This document shows, piece by piece, positions 25,600 to 33,365 of a stretch of DNA of 64,000 nucleotides. The translations under genes and the position numbers were made by a program. Origin of the DNA: Acidobacteriota bacterium (GTDB taxonomy: Bacteria > Acidobacteriota > Terriglobia > Acidiferrales > UBA7541); assembly GCA_003165465.1 (NCBI GenBank), contig PLUM01000010.1, positions 50,982-114,981 on the forward strand, read 5' to 3'. A model generated the notes under the pieces. It worked only from the letters and a program-made list of their open reading frames with translations. It was not told where the DNA came from and made no database searches. Position 1 is the first letter of the stretch, and every line of letters starts with the position of its first letter.

Positions 25600-26251
25600 C
25601 GAGCCGCGCTTCAAAGTTTTCCTCTCCCTCGGACCACAATCGGAATCGCTCCACCGGCAGGGCTTCCTCCACCGCGCGCATCCAACCCATGAGCTTCTGG
25701 ATATTCTCTCGCGTTTTCTCCTGATATTCGCGCAAATTTTGCGGCTGCGACATCCACATCAGAAAGCGCGCCTCTTCCGGATGCTGCGGCTCCGCGACGC
25801 GCTCGGCGTCTCCCGAGAGCAGCCCCGCGTGGCCCGTGAAGAGATGCTCGAAGCCGAGGTCGGCCATGAAGTGGCCCGACTCGGCGCACACGCCCTGGTC
25901 GTAGTCCGGGCCGTAACAAGAAATTTCCAGGTGCTCCGGCTGCTTCTTCCAGCTTGAGGTTTCCCGGTCGCGAATCCACAGGTCCCATCGCGCCGCGATT
26001 TCAAAGCATACGTCACTCGAACAGTGTTCCTTCGTCAGCTTGACGATCTCCTCGGGAGTCGGCAGGTGGCCGCGCAAATCGTACTCCTCGAGCGGAGTTT
26101 CGGCGAAGTCCAGGGCCCGAACCGTCATCCCCGTGAATGCCGGCGGAGTGGATGTGAGCGGCAGCGTGGCGAGAAAATGCTCGAAGTGCGTGAGCATGTT
26201 CATCTCGTTGAAGTCGCGGACCCATATGCTCGCATAAGCTCGGTTAGGCAT
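25577..26251 (-). CDS. Soluble protein of unknown function
   Basis: A 224-residue cytoplasmic protein with no signal or transmembrane segment. Notable parts are YASIWVRDFNEMNMLTHFEHFLATLP at the N-terminus, an EISCYGPDYDQG-x-CAESGHFMADLGFEHLFTGHAGLL central block, and a long amphipathic C-terminal helix region (NLREYQEKTRENIQKLMGWMRAVEEAL). I recognise no named domain. The compact fold and coding character are convincing, and the start is the ATG beginning MPNRAYAS. It overlaps the secreted-protein gene downstream. Confidence 0.7.
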   Translation of the reverse strand: MPNRAYASIWVRDFNEMNMLTHFEHFLATLPLTSTPPAFTGMTVRALDFAETPLEEYDLRGHLPTPEEIVKLTKEHCSSDVCFEIAARWDLWIRDRETSSWKKQPEHLEISCYGPDYDQGVCAESGHFMADLGFEHLFTGHAGLLSGDAERVAEPQHPEEARFLMWMSQPQNLREYQEKTRENIQKLMGWMRAVEEALPVERFRLWSEGEENFEARLDEILDLR

Positions 26252-26364
26252 CGCGCCATTATACAGGTAACTGCCCTCGGGACCGAAAACGGACGAGGCG
26301 AGGCAAAGTGGGGCCGGTTACGGGTAAAGGTCAGCGCGAATGCCATTCGCGCAGGGATGTTTTT

Positions 26365-26444
26365 AGTAGCACAGGCTTCAGCCTGTGGTTTTTTGACTTT
26401 CGCTTGCCACAAGTTAAACCACACAGGCTGAAGCCTGTGCCACT
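26365..26444. repeat. Family C inverted repeat (GCACAGGCTTCAGCCTGTG type), copy 1
   Basis: Left arm AGTAGCACAGGCTTCAGCC, a T-rich spacer with TTGCCACAAG, right arm ending GGCTGAAGCCTGTGCCACT. Copies at 28480 and 60199 share the arms and part of the spacer. It lies in the 307-base gap between the divergent unknown gene and the methyltransferase, which otherwise holds only the promoter at 26523. Confidence 0.85.
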
Positions 26445-26522
26445 GAAGAGCATTCCGCTGTTGATGGATCGCGATCGGACGTGTTGCAATGTGAAGTTCG
26501 TGTGAGCTATCCCGGCGAACAC

Positions 26523-26551
26523 TTGACAAAGTCGCGCCGCCCGTCTAGTTT
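26523..26551 (+). promoter_or_regulatory. Sigma-70-type promoter of the methyltransferase gene; leaderless configuration
   Basis: A perfect -35 TTGACA, 17 bases, then TAGTTT as a weaker -10. The ATG begins seven bases after the -10, which is where transcription would start, so the mRNA would have no 5' leader. Confidence 0.6.
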
Positions 26552-26558
26552 TCCAGGG

Positions 26559-27179
26559 ATGATCACGCCCACGCTTCAGGAGCAATTTGGACAGATCGAT
26601 ATCTATCTTTTCGACCAGATTCTGAAAGGCCACATTTCACCCGGAATGCGAATCCTGGACGCCGGATGCGGTTCCGGTCGAAACCTCGTCTATTTCCTGC
26701 GGGAAGGGTACGAAGTTTTCGCCGCGGACTCGGACGCGCAGTCCGTGGATAGCGTTCGTGCCATGGCGCGGAAGTTCGCGCCCACGCTTCCGGCGTCGAA
26801 TTTTCGGCTCGAAGCCGTCGAACATATGTCGTTCGACGATGCCTGCGCGGATGTGGTCATCAGCAATACCGTCCTCCATCTCGCCCGCGACGAAGCGCAG
26901 TTCGAAGCCATGCTGCAGGGTTCCTGGCGCGTTCTTAGGCCGGGCGGGCTTTTCTTCTGCCGCATCGCATCCACCATCGGCATGGAGAGCCAGTTCGTAC
27001 GCATCCAGGGACGCCGCTTCCGGTCGCCGGATGGCGCGGAGCGGTATATGGTGGACGAAGCGCTGCTCGCCTCACTCGCCGAACGGTTAGGCGGGGAACT
27101 GACCGAGCCGTTGAAGACCACTGTTGTCCAAAATCAACGCTCGATGACCACATGGGTCGTGCGGAAGAAACTGCTGTGA
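26559..27179 (+). CDS. Class I SAM-dependent methyltransferase
   Basis: A 206-residue methyltransferase with motif I ILDAGCGSGRNLVYFL (residues about 29-44), the acidic motif II FAADSDAQSV, a motif III region MSFDDACADVVISNTVLHLARDEAQFEAML and LRPGGLFFCRIAS. The substrate is not evident; the closest look is to small-molecule methyltransferases of the UbiE/MTase-11 type. The frame extends 26 codons upstream, but the chosen ATG sits at the natural N-terminus and directly behind a good promoter. CCAGGG just before the ATG is too close to act as a normal ribosome site, in line with leaderless translation. Confidence 0.85.
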   Translation: MITPTLQEQFGQIDIYLFDQILKGHISPGMRILDAGCGSGRNLVYFLREGYEVFAADSDAQSVDSVRAMARKFAPTLPASNFRLEAVEHMSFDDACADVVISNTVLHLARDEAQFEAMLQGSWRVLRPGGLFFCRIASTIGMESQFVRIQGRRFRSPDGAERYMVDEALLASLAERLGGELTEPLKTTVVQNQRSMTTWVVRKKLL

Positions 27180-27413
27180 GAGAAGCAGCCCTGTTTCATC
27201 ACCTGTTTTGAGGCAATAAAACAAGACAGGAACGGCGAACTCAAACCAAGCCAGACGCAGCAGGACTGCGGGCGATAAGAATGTCCATCAGCTCGATTCG
27301 TTCATCGACAGAACGTGGACGGTCGTGCACCCGATTGCGGTCACGCCCGTGATGATCGGCCCCTGGGGGCGAAAATGGTCGATCCATTTTTCGCGCTGCG
27401 GATCGAAGAGCGC

Positions 27414-28421
27414 TCATGCGGACGGATTCGCCCCGTCGTACGCCTCCAGAAAATGTTTCCTGAGCTGCTGTTTCACTCCATCGTCCGCGAACGCAGCATC
27501 CACACCCATAAGATTCGTGCGCAGCAAATCCTGTTCGCTCCAATGAAATACGCGCTGAAGGCTTTCGTATTCTTGCGTCAGAGTTGTCGGCGTCAACATG
27601 CGGCTGTCGGAGTTCACGTTGAGGGAGACGCCTGCGCGGTAGAGGCGATCGATGGGATGTTCCTCCATATTTTCAATGGAAGGAATGATCTGGACGTTGG
27701 CCGACGGGCAAATCTCCAGGTGGATATGTTCCTTGCGAAGATGCTCCACGAGTTTCGGATCCTCGATGCTGCGCGTTCCGTGGCCGATGCGCTGCGGATC
27801 GAGCTGGCGAAGCGTTTCCCACACGCTCGCGGGGCCGAGCGCTTCGCCGGCGTGAGCTGTGCGCGACAAGCCATGCTCTCGCGCGTGGCGATACGCGCCA
27901 ATGTGCGCGTCCAAGGGAAATCCCGCTTCGTCTCCCGCAAGATCGAGCGCCACGACGCGGCTGCCGCGAAATTCTTCCACGAGTTTTGCGGTGCGCAAAC
28001 TCTGCGTCTCCGTGAAGTGCCGCAGCGTGCAGAGAATCAGGCCCGCCTGCACGCCCGTTTCCCGGATCAGGCGTTCGACCGAACGCTCCACCGCCGCCAC
28101 CACGCGATCAGGGCTCAAATCTTGGTCCGTATGCAGCAGCGGCGCAAACCGGATCTCGGCATAAATCACGCCATCCTCGAGAAGCTGCTGGAACAAATCC
28201 TCCGTCACCAATCGAAGCGAATCCTCGGTTTGCATGAGCTGAAATCCTTTGGGCGCGCGGGAAAGGAAATCCGCAAGATTCGAGCAACGCGCGGGCGCAA
28301 TGTAATCGCGCTGGTACTCCTCGCGAGTGACAGAAGGCGCCAGCGCGGAAACCGCCCGATAGCTGAGCGAGCAGTCCAGATGCAGATGCAGCTCAATTTT
28401 GGGGAGTGATCTAAGTTCCAT
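27414..28421 (-). CDS. add: Adenosine deaminase family protein
   Basis: A 335-residue metal-dependent deaminase of the adenosine/adenine deaminase family, which converts adenosine to inosine (or a related aminopurine nucleoside). The metal ligands are visible: HLHLD (residues 12-16), HAGE, the catalytic RIGHG with His, and VNSDSRM in place of the more common NTDDP. CPSANVQ replaces the usual CP-x-SN. The Gly that normally follows HLHLD is Cys (HLDCSL). These shifts leave the metal site intact but may change substrate choice, so adenine or aminofutalosine deamination cannot be excluded. It is a stand-alone gene with a family C repeat upstream. Confidence 0.87.
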   Translation of the reverse strand: MELRSLPKIELHLHLDCSLSYRAVSALAPSVTREEYQRDYIAPARCSNLADFLSRAPKGFQLMQTEDSLRLVTEDLFQQLLEDGVIYAEIRFAPLLHTDQDLSPDRVVAAVERSVERLIRETGVQAGLILCTLRHFTETQSLRTAKLVEEFRGSRVVALDLAGDEAGFPLDAHIGAYRHAREHGLSRTAHAGEALGPASVWETLRQLDPQRIGHGTRSIEDPKLVEHLRKEHIHLEICPSANVQIIPSIENMEEHPIDRLYRAGVSLNVNSDSRMLTPTTLTQEYESLQRVFHWSEQDLLRTNLMGVDAAFADDGVKQQLRKHFLEAYDGANPSA

Positions 28422-28479
28422 CCGCCTAGAATATCCCGGGCGCGAAGCCCGGTCCAGACGCGGGGCGCGGGTTTTTTTG

Positions 28480-28550
28480 CGGCACAGGCTTCAGCCTGTG
28501 TGGTTTTGATTTGCGCGAATCCACGGAACACAGGCTGAAGCCTGTGCCAC
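28480..28550. repeat. Family C inverted repeat, copy 2
   Basis: GGCACAGGCTTCAGCCTGTG, a 20-30 base spacer beginning TGGTTTTGATTTG, then ACAGGCTGAAGCCTGTGCC. It lies upstream of the adenosine deaminase gene and downstream of the PilZ/coiled-coil gene; the remaining gap sequence shows nothing further. Confidence 0.85.
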
Positions 28551-28668
28551 GATTACTCGCTACTTTTTGTCTTTGGTGTGAACGACGCAGACCTGAAGCC
28601 TCTTCATCTGTGATTCTGCTGTGCCTTTGCAATCGCAAAGACGAAGTGTTGCGTATATACTCACGCCT

Positions 28669-31410
28669 TCAATCCCTTGGAAAATCTACAGGATTGATGC
28701 CGGGCGCGGGCGAAGCCGGTGTTGCCGGCTCCACGAGAGGCGCGGCAAGTCCTGCAAGGCGCTGGCGGAGCGATTCGCCCATCTCGGCGAACACGTTGCT
28801 GCAAACGTCCTTCAGCCGTTTCTCGGTGGCGTCGGCCATTTCGGTGATGAGGTTTTCGGATTGCTGATTGAGTTTCGTCACCGTGGTCAGCAGCCAGGAG
28901 TTTGACGCGTTGTCCAGGCGCTGCTTGTGATCGTTCATGGCCGCCGTTGCCTGGGAACCGAGCGACGCCTGGAACTGGTGTCCCAGCGACTGAGTTTCCG
29001 CGAGCAGAGCGTCCTTGGCCTGATCGACCTGGTTGGAAAGCGTCAGCTTGCCCTGCGCCAGGGTTTGCTGCGCGTGTTGCGACAGCACTCGCTGGAACTC
29101 ATTGGCGAAGCCGCGCGCATCGCTTTCGAGCTTCGAACGGATTTGCGTCGTGTGCGCTTCCATGTTCGCGGTGTGTTGTTCGAAGGCCGATTTCGTTTTG
29201 GAAGCGTAGAGATCGAACTGTTCGTGCCCCAGTTCGGCGGCGCGTTCGGTGAAGATGGCTGCCGCGGTCTCGCTGGATTCCGCGATCTTCTGGCTGCCTT
29301 GCTCGGCGGCATCGCGCGCGCTTTCCTGCATCTGTCCGCGCGCGTGCTCGACGTAGGTTCGGCTGTAATGATCCAGCTCGTTTGCGAACAAGGTGGACAT
29401 CTCGGCGGCCTTTTCCCGCATGCGCGTGGCGGCCTGATCGAGCCCCTTATCGAGCGTCGTCTGCATCTGGGTCTGAACTTTTTTCTCGTACCACTCCGCC
29501 GATTTGAAGAGCGCTTCAAACGTGATGTGCGAGGTTTCCGTGGCCTTGGTTTCCAGCTCCTCCAGCCATCGTGCGGAAGCCGTGCGCGACGATTCGCCGA
29601 AATCCTTTTCGATTTGCGCGAGCAGATCCTTACTGCGCGCCGCGGTGTCCTGAAGGCTGAGATCGGAGACTTGCCGGATGCGCTGTTGATGCTCGGCGAT
29701 CGCTTTCTCGGCCTGATCGCGGTCGAACGCGATCTTGTTCAGCATTTCCGCGGAGAGGGCAATCTGCGGCGCAAGCTTTTCCTCGAGCTCGTTCGCCAGT
29801 TTTTCGATCGTCTCCTGGCCCGCGGCTTCGAGCATGGGGTTCAGGCGCTGGGCCATTGCGGCCACGGCGGATTCCGCGCGGCGATTCATCTCGGCTTCCT
29901 GCGCCTCAAGGATGGACGCTCCGCGCTGCGCCAGCTCTTCGGACGCTGACTGGAGAAGCGCTGAAATGTCAGCACGACTCGCTTCCAATTGTTCAATCGA
30001 TTGCCGGGCTTGCGAAACGATGCCTTCGACTCTGGACGTTTCCCGGTTGATCGCGCCGCGCAACGCGCCCAGGATTGTCTCCGCTTCGGCCGTGGCCAGC
30101 GATTGCGAGTTGCCCAGCAGGCTGATCCGCTGCTGAAGCTCCTGCTCGATCTTCCGCGCGGAAACTTCGCTGCTTTTCTCGATTTGCTCGGCCGTTCGCC
30201 GGGACGCATCCTCGATCGTGGCGTCCACCTTTTCGGCCCAGCGCGCGCTGGCTGCCGCGAGGTCGGATTCGAGAAGCCCGCGCCATCCGGCGCTTCCGAT
30301 GGTGGTCGTGGCGGCGATCTGCTCGGCCAGCCCTTTCGCGGCATCTTCCATTTGCGCCAGATGCGCATGGGCGTCCGCGACGGCCTGTTCCGAGGATTGC
30401 CGCAATTGATCGATGATGGCGCCCACTTCGCTCTGGTTCGCTCCCATGCTTCCGGTGAGGCTTTCCATTTTCTGTGCGGCCATCTGAAGCTGGTTCTGAA
30501 CGTGCTGCTCGAAATCCGCGCGCCGTGCGCGCTCCACTTCCGCAATCTGAGCGTCCATCTGGAGACGCGCTTTCTTCAGCCGCGAGTCCAGTTCGCCCGA
30601 CAATCTCTCGATCATGGCCGCGGCGCCCGTGTCTCTCTCGTTTTGCAGGCGTTGCAGGGCTTCCTGTTCCGATTTTTCAATGTGCACCAAGACGCTGGCG
30701 GCGACGGATTGTTCCAACGCATCCTGCAATTGGGATTGCATGGCGGCCAGCATCGGGCCGGTTTCCGCAGCCACTGCCTGGCTGGCGCTTTCCATGGTCG
30801 CGCTCTGAATTTGCTGCTTCGCTTCGGCGATCAGCCGCGCCACTTGCCTCGCGAGCTGCATGGAAGCGTCGGTCGCACCCGGCATGGGAAGCACGCGAAG
30901 GTTGCTCTCCACGGGTGCCGGCGCCGGCTCTTGCTCCACGGAAGTTTCTGTGCTGGACCAATCCTGGGCCTCGGATACATGCTGCTGAGTCAGGGACGGA
31001 GCTGGAATTTCCAGTTTGGGCTCGGTCTCAACATCGGGGAAGGCAAACCAATCGCTCGGGGGAAAGGCAATGCCCCAAACGTTTCCGCAAACTTCCAGCT
31101 GCACGCCGATTTGAAATAACTCGCGGACGGTTCGCGGACGCTGAATCCATGTGACGCACCCCCGGACCTGGCGCGGCTCGCGGCCCGGCTCGTTATGAGG
31201 CACTTCGAGCGTGACCCACATATTTTTCAGGACGTAGTGTTTCGATTGGTAGCGGGCGCCGTGACAATTAATAATCAGCGTGGACGTGCGCTCTTGAAAC
31301 GGCCGGCCCAGCGCGTCCACACCCGTCACAGTCAGCGGAACCGCTTGCACGATTCGCGTGGAGCGTCGCTTTTGGACATCCGGTCCCGGATGAAGATTAG
31401 ATTCGGCCAC
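28669..31410 (-). CDS. PilZ domain-coiled-coil protein (913 residues)
   Basis: A large soluble protein with no signal peptide or transmembrane helix. Residues about 14-125 form a PilZ-like barrel: the c-di-GMP-type RxxxR (RRSTR), VPLTVTGVDALGRPF and LIINCHGARY where D/NxSxxG usually sits. A short linker leads to roughly 750 residues of almost unbroken Ala/Glu/Gln-rich coiled coil with many SxAxxA heptads and few prolines, reminiscent of apolipoprotein-like or chemoreceptor signalling bundles. The tail is Pro-rich. No methyl-accepting or output domain is seen. This architecture suggests a cyclic-dinucleotide-responsive scaffold or filament; that is inference. The gene stands alone between repeats and the arsenic locus. 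Confidence 0.8.
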   Translation of the reverse strand: MAESNLHPGPDVQKRRSTRIVQAVPLTVTGVDALGRPFQERTSTLIINCHGARYQSKHYVLKNMWVTLEVPHNEPGREPRQVRGCVTWIQRPRTVRELFQIGVQLEVCGNVWGIAFPPSDWFAFPDVETEPKLEIPAPSLTQQHVSEAQDWSSTETSVEQEPAPAPVESNLRVLPMPGATDASMQLARQVARLIAEAKQQIQSATMESASQAVAAETGPMLAAMQSQLQDALEQSVAASVLVHIEKSEQEALQRLQNERDTGAAAMIERLSGELDSRLKKARLQMDAQIAEVERARRADFEQHVQNQLQMAAQKMESLTGSMGANQSEVGAIIDQLRQSSEQAVADAHAHLAQMEDAAKGLAEQIAATTTIGSAGWRGLLESDLAAASARWAEKVDATIEDASRRTAEQIEKSSEVSARKIEQELQQRISLLGNSQSLATAEAETILGALRGAINRETSRVEGIVSQARQSIEQLEASRADISALLQSASEELAQRGASILEAQEAEMNRRAESAVAAMAQRLNPMLEAAGQETIEKLANELEEKLAPQIALSAEMLNKIAFDRDQAEKAIAEHQQRIRQVSDLSLQDTAARSKDLLAQIEKDFGESSRTASARWLEELETKATETSHITFEALFKSAEWYEKKVQTQMQTTLDKGLDQAATRMREKAAEMSTLFANELDHYSRTYVEHARGQMQESARDAAEQGSQKIAESSETAAAIFTERAAELGHEQFDLYASKTKSAFEQHTANMEAHTTQIRSKLESDARGFANEFQRVLSQHAQQTLAQGKLTLSNQVDQAKDALLAETQSLGHQFQASLGSQATAAMNDHKQRLDNASNSWLLTTVTKLNQQSENLITEMADATEKRLKDVCSNVFAEMGESLRQRLAGLAAPLVEPATPASPAPGINPVDFPRD

Positions 31411-31707
31411 GATCGTTTCCTATCGTCAGTAACTAGCCTCAAGATTAGCATTGCGGCACCCCGGCGTCGAGGCGCAGGGAAAGCCTATTTCTTAAAGGTT
31501 ACGTCCCAATTGGACAATTTATCGCCATGCACCGCAATCGCGTGACGGCTAACCTGTCCCGTTAAAAGCCCGACGAAAAATCAGGTGTAACGACAATCCC
31601 TCTGTTTTTCCGCGGGCCATGGAAAGGCCAGGAGCCGCAAGAGAAAGAAATTTACTACGAAAGTTCCTGGATGGCCAGAAGGCATGGAGATCGAGTTTCG
31701 GTTTACG

Positions 31708-32121
31708 CTACACCGCTTGCCGGGATATGGAAACGATCGCAGGTTGGGGAGCAGTCGACGCACCTTCGGATGAAGTCGCTGCGCAACAGCCGGTATCGAG
31801 TTTCGCCACGTCTCTCCGCATGTCCGGCAGTTCCCGCAAGCGGGCCAGGGTATCCTGCAACATCGAGGAGGCAACCGCGTCTCGAGGCGCAAGAAGGCGG
31901 TAGTGCATCCAGCGCCCCTCGCGCCGCGCGGCGACGATCCCCGCCCGCCGGAGATACGCCAGATGGCGCGAAATTTTGGGCTGGCTGCTCCCCAGGATCT
32001 CCACGAAGTAGCAGACGCATATCTCCTTATCGGCTACGAGGTTAAGGAGGCGAAGCCGCGTGCGATCCGCCAGAACGCGAAAGAGGCGGTCGATGGGAAA
32101 CGATTTTTCCTTTCGAGGCAT
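31708..32121 (-). CDS. arsR: ArsR-family arsenite-responsive repressor
   Basis: A 137-residue winged-helix repressor. The DNA-binding helix region is SQPKISRHLAYLRRAGIVAARREGRWMHYRL. Before it lies EICVCYFVEIL, the ELCVCDL-type metalloid site of classical ArsR, with the CxC that binds As(III) or Sb(III). An extra vicinal CC pair follows at the C-terminus (DTGCCAATS). It is divergent from arsI, and its promoter overlaps that of the arsI-arsC-acr3 operon, so it should repress both and be released by trivalent arsenic. The start is the ATG placed seven bases after a TATAAT box, giving a leaderless mRNA. Confidence 0.9.
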   Translation of the reverse strand: MPRKEKSFPIDRLFRVLADRTRLRLLNLVADKEICVCYFVEILGSSQPKISRHLAYLRRAGIVAARREGRWMHYRLLAPRDAVASSMLQDTLARLRELPDMRRDVAKLDTGCCAATSSEGASTAPQPAIVSISRQAV

Positions 32122-32127
32122 GGCCGA

Positions 32128-32156
32128 ATTATATATGGCTTGACAGATATGTGCAA
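32128..32156 (-). promoter_or_regulatory. arsR promoter (overlaps arsI promoter)
   Basis: On the minus strand: TTGCAC, exactly 17 bases, then a perfect TATAAT. The ATG of arsR begins seven bases downstream of the -10, so the transcript has essentially no leader. The -35 hexamer lies inside the spacer of the opposing arsI promoter. Confidence 0.7.
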
Positions 32157-32169
32157 GGTCGCGTAGTCT
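32140..32169 (+). promoter_or_regulatory. arsI-arsC-acr3 operon promoter
   Basis: Perfect -35 TTGACA, 18-base spacer, -10 TAGTCT. Transcription would begin around the left arm of the inverted repeat at 32173. It faces away from and interleaves with the arsR promoter, so one repressor complex could cover both. Confidence 0.6.
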
Positions 32170-32172
32170 TCA

Positions 32173-32194
32173 TATATACGCACAAGCGTATGTA
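32173..32194. promoter_or_regulatory. Candidate ArsR operator
   Basis: An inverted repeat TATATACGC-ACAA-GCGTATGTA, arms matching at 8 of 9 positions, just downstream of the arsI -10 box. Its position at the predicted start of transcription and 52 bases from arsR fits an operator; ArsR-family operators are typically such imperfect palindromes. Confidence 0.55.
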
Positions 32195-32219
32195 TTGCTT
32201 GGGCGGTTTGGAGGATTCC

Positions 32220-32660
32220 ATGGCAACACAACCCGTAATAGCCCGCAAGGCCCACGTTGCGATTCACGTGAAAAATGTCGCGGCGAGCACCGAGTTTTAC
32301 CGCCGGCTTTTCGGAATCGACCCTTGCAAAGTGCGAACCGCATACGCGAAATTCGACGTCGCGAACCCGCCGCTCAATTTTACGTTGAATGAATCGGCCG
32401 ACGCCAGCCAGGGCGGCTTGTCCCACCTGGGCATTCAGGTGGAATCGACGGCCGATGTCCTGGCCATGCGCCAGACCTGGCAGGAGCGAGGCTTGCTGCC
32501 TCGCGATGAAATGAAAACGGAATGCTGCTACGCGTTGCAGGACAAGGCGTGGGTCCGCGATCCCGACGGAAACGAGTGGGAAGTCTTCGCCGTCCTGCAG
32601 GACAACCTGCCGGAAAAGCCGGCTCCGGAAAAATCGTGTTGCGCGCCTGGTTGCTGCTAG
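32220..32660 (+). CDS. arsI: ArsI C-As lyase (vicinal-oxygen-chelate fold)
   Basis: A 146-residue VOC-fold dioxygenase of the ArsI/CadI family. ArsI cleaves the carbon-arsenic bond of trivalent methyl- and aromatic arsenicals, releasing As(III). Two VOC half-modules are visible: KAHVAIHVKNVAASTEFYRRLFGI with the first His ligand, and LSHLGIQVES with the second. The diagnostic vicinal cysteines stand in KTECCYALQDKAWVRDPDGNEWEVF, where the Glu is the third iron ligand. The C-terminus has another Cys-rich tail (SCCAPGCC). It starts behind TTGGAGGA and is the first gene of the operon, followed by arsC and acr3. The frame extends upstream across the promoter, so the shorter start is preferred. 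Confidence 0.92.
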   Translation: MATQPVIARKAHVAIHVKNVAASTEFYRRLFGIDPCKVRTAYAKFDVANPPLNFTLNESADASQGGLSHLGIQVESTADVLAMRQTWQERGLLPRDEMKTECCYALQDKAWVRDPDGNEWEVFAVLQDNLPEKPAPEKSCCAPGCC

Positions 32661-32686
32661 CCCAAGGAACATGTCCCAAACACTTT

Positions 32687-32770
32687 TGTCATTCCGAGCG
32701 AAGCGAGGAATCTCTCTTCGATTTATGTCCAGGAAAAAAGGAGAGATTCCTCTCTTCGCTCGGAATGACA
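32687..32770. repeat. Family E inverted repeat (TGTCATTCCGAGCGAAG type), copy 1
   Basis: Ends TGTCATTCCGAGCGAAGCGA and the inverse TTCGCTCGGAATGACA enclosing GAATCTCTC...GAGAGATTC around a short spacer. A second copy is at 41071. It lies inside the arsenic operon between arsI and arsC, so it is transcribed and could affect relative expression of the downstream genes. Confidence 0.85.
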
Positions 32771-32843
32771 GAAATATAGATTTGTTCCGTGGTCCGTAAA
32801 GTCTTCACTACTCGGCAGGTTCACTCTGGCGAAAGGAATCACG

Positions 32844-33335
32844 ATGGAGAAGCGCTACAACGTCCTCTTCCTGTGCACTGGAAACTCCGTGCGCTCGATC
32901 ATGGCCGAGGCGATTCTCAACGGGAAGGAAAACCGTTTCTTCCGTGCTTATAGCGCGGGGAGCCACCCGTCCGGGCGCGTTCGAGCCGAAGCGCTCGCGC
33001 GGATTGAAGACGCGGGCATGTCCGCCGAGGGGCTTCGCAGCAAGAGTTGGGACGAATTCGCAAGGCCCGGCGCGCCGCAAATGGATTTTGTTTTTACCGT
33101 GTGCGACAACGCGGCCGGAGAAGTCTGCCCGGTGTGGCCCGGACAACCGATTACCGCGCACTGGGGCGTGCCGGATCCCGCCGCCGTGAATGGATCGCCC
33201 GAGGAAATCGAGCGCGCGTTCCGCGATGTGTTCCTGACCCTTAACCGCAGGATATCGCTTTTCGTTTCTCTACCCCTCGCCACTCTCGGCCAGCTCGCCA
33301 TCAAAAAGGAAATCGATCGGATTGGCCGGCAATGA
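32844..33335 (+). CDS. arsC: Thioredoxin-coupled arsenate reductase
   Basis: A 163-residue low-molecular-weight-phosphatase-fold arsenate reductase. The P-loop is LFLCTGNSVRSIMAEA (CX5R, residues about 10-19), reducing As(V) to As(III) with thiols from the shuttle cysteines. Asp of the DPA segment (WGVPDPAAV) is the family's general acid. Cys residues in the FTVCDNAAGEVCPVWPG segment are the likely resolving thiols of the thioredoxin type. It is followed by acr3 after 30 bases. The product As(III) is the substrate of the efflux pump. Confidence 0.93.
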   Translation: MEKRYNVLFLCTGNSVRSIMAEAILNGKENRFFRAYSAGSHPSGRVRAEALARIEDAGMSAEGLRSKSWDEFARPGAPQMDFVFTVCDNAAGEVCPVWPGQPITAHWGVPDPAAVNGSPEEIERAFRDVFLTLNRRISLFVSLPLATLGQLAIKKEIDRIGRQ

Positions 33336-33365
33336 AGAATTCAAAACAGTTTCGCTGAGGAGAAC

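Noticed and set aside
27315-28409. 364-codon plus-strand frame opposite adenosine deaminase
   Set aside because: Antisense shadow; the minus-strand protein has all catalytic motifs.
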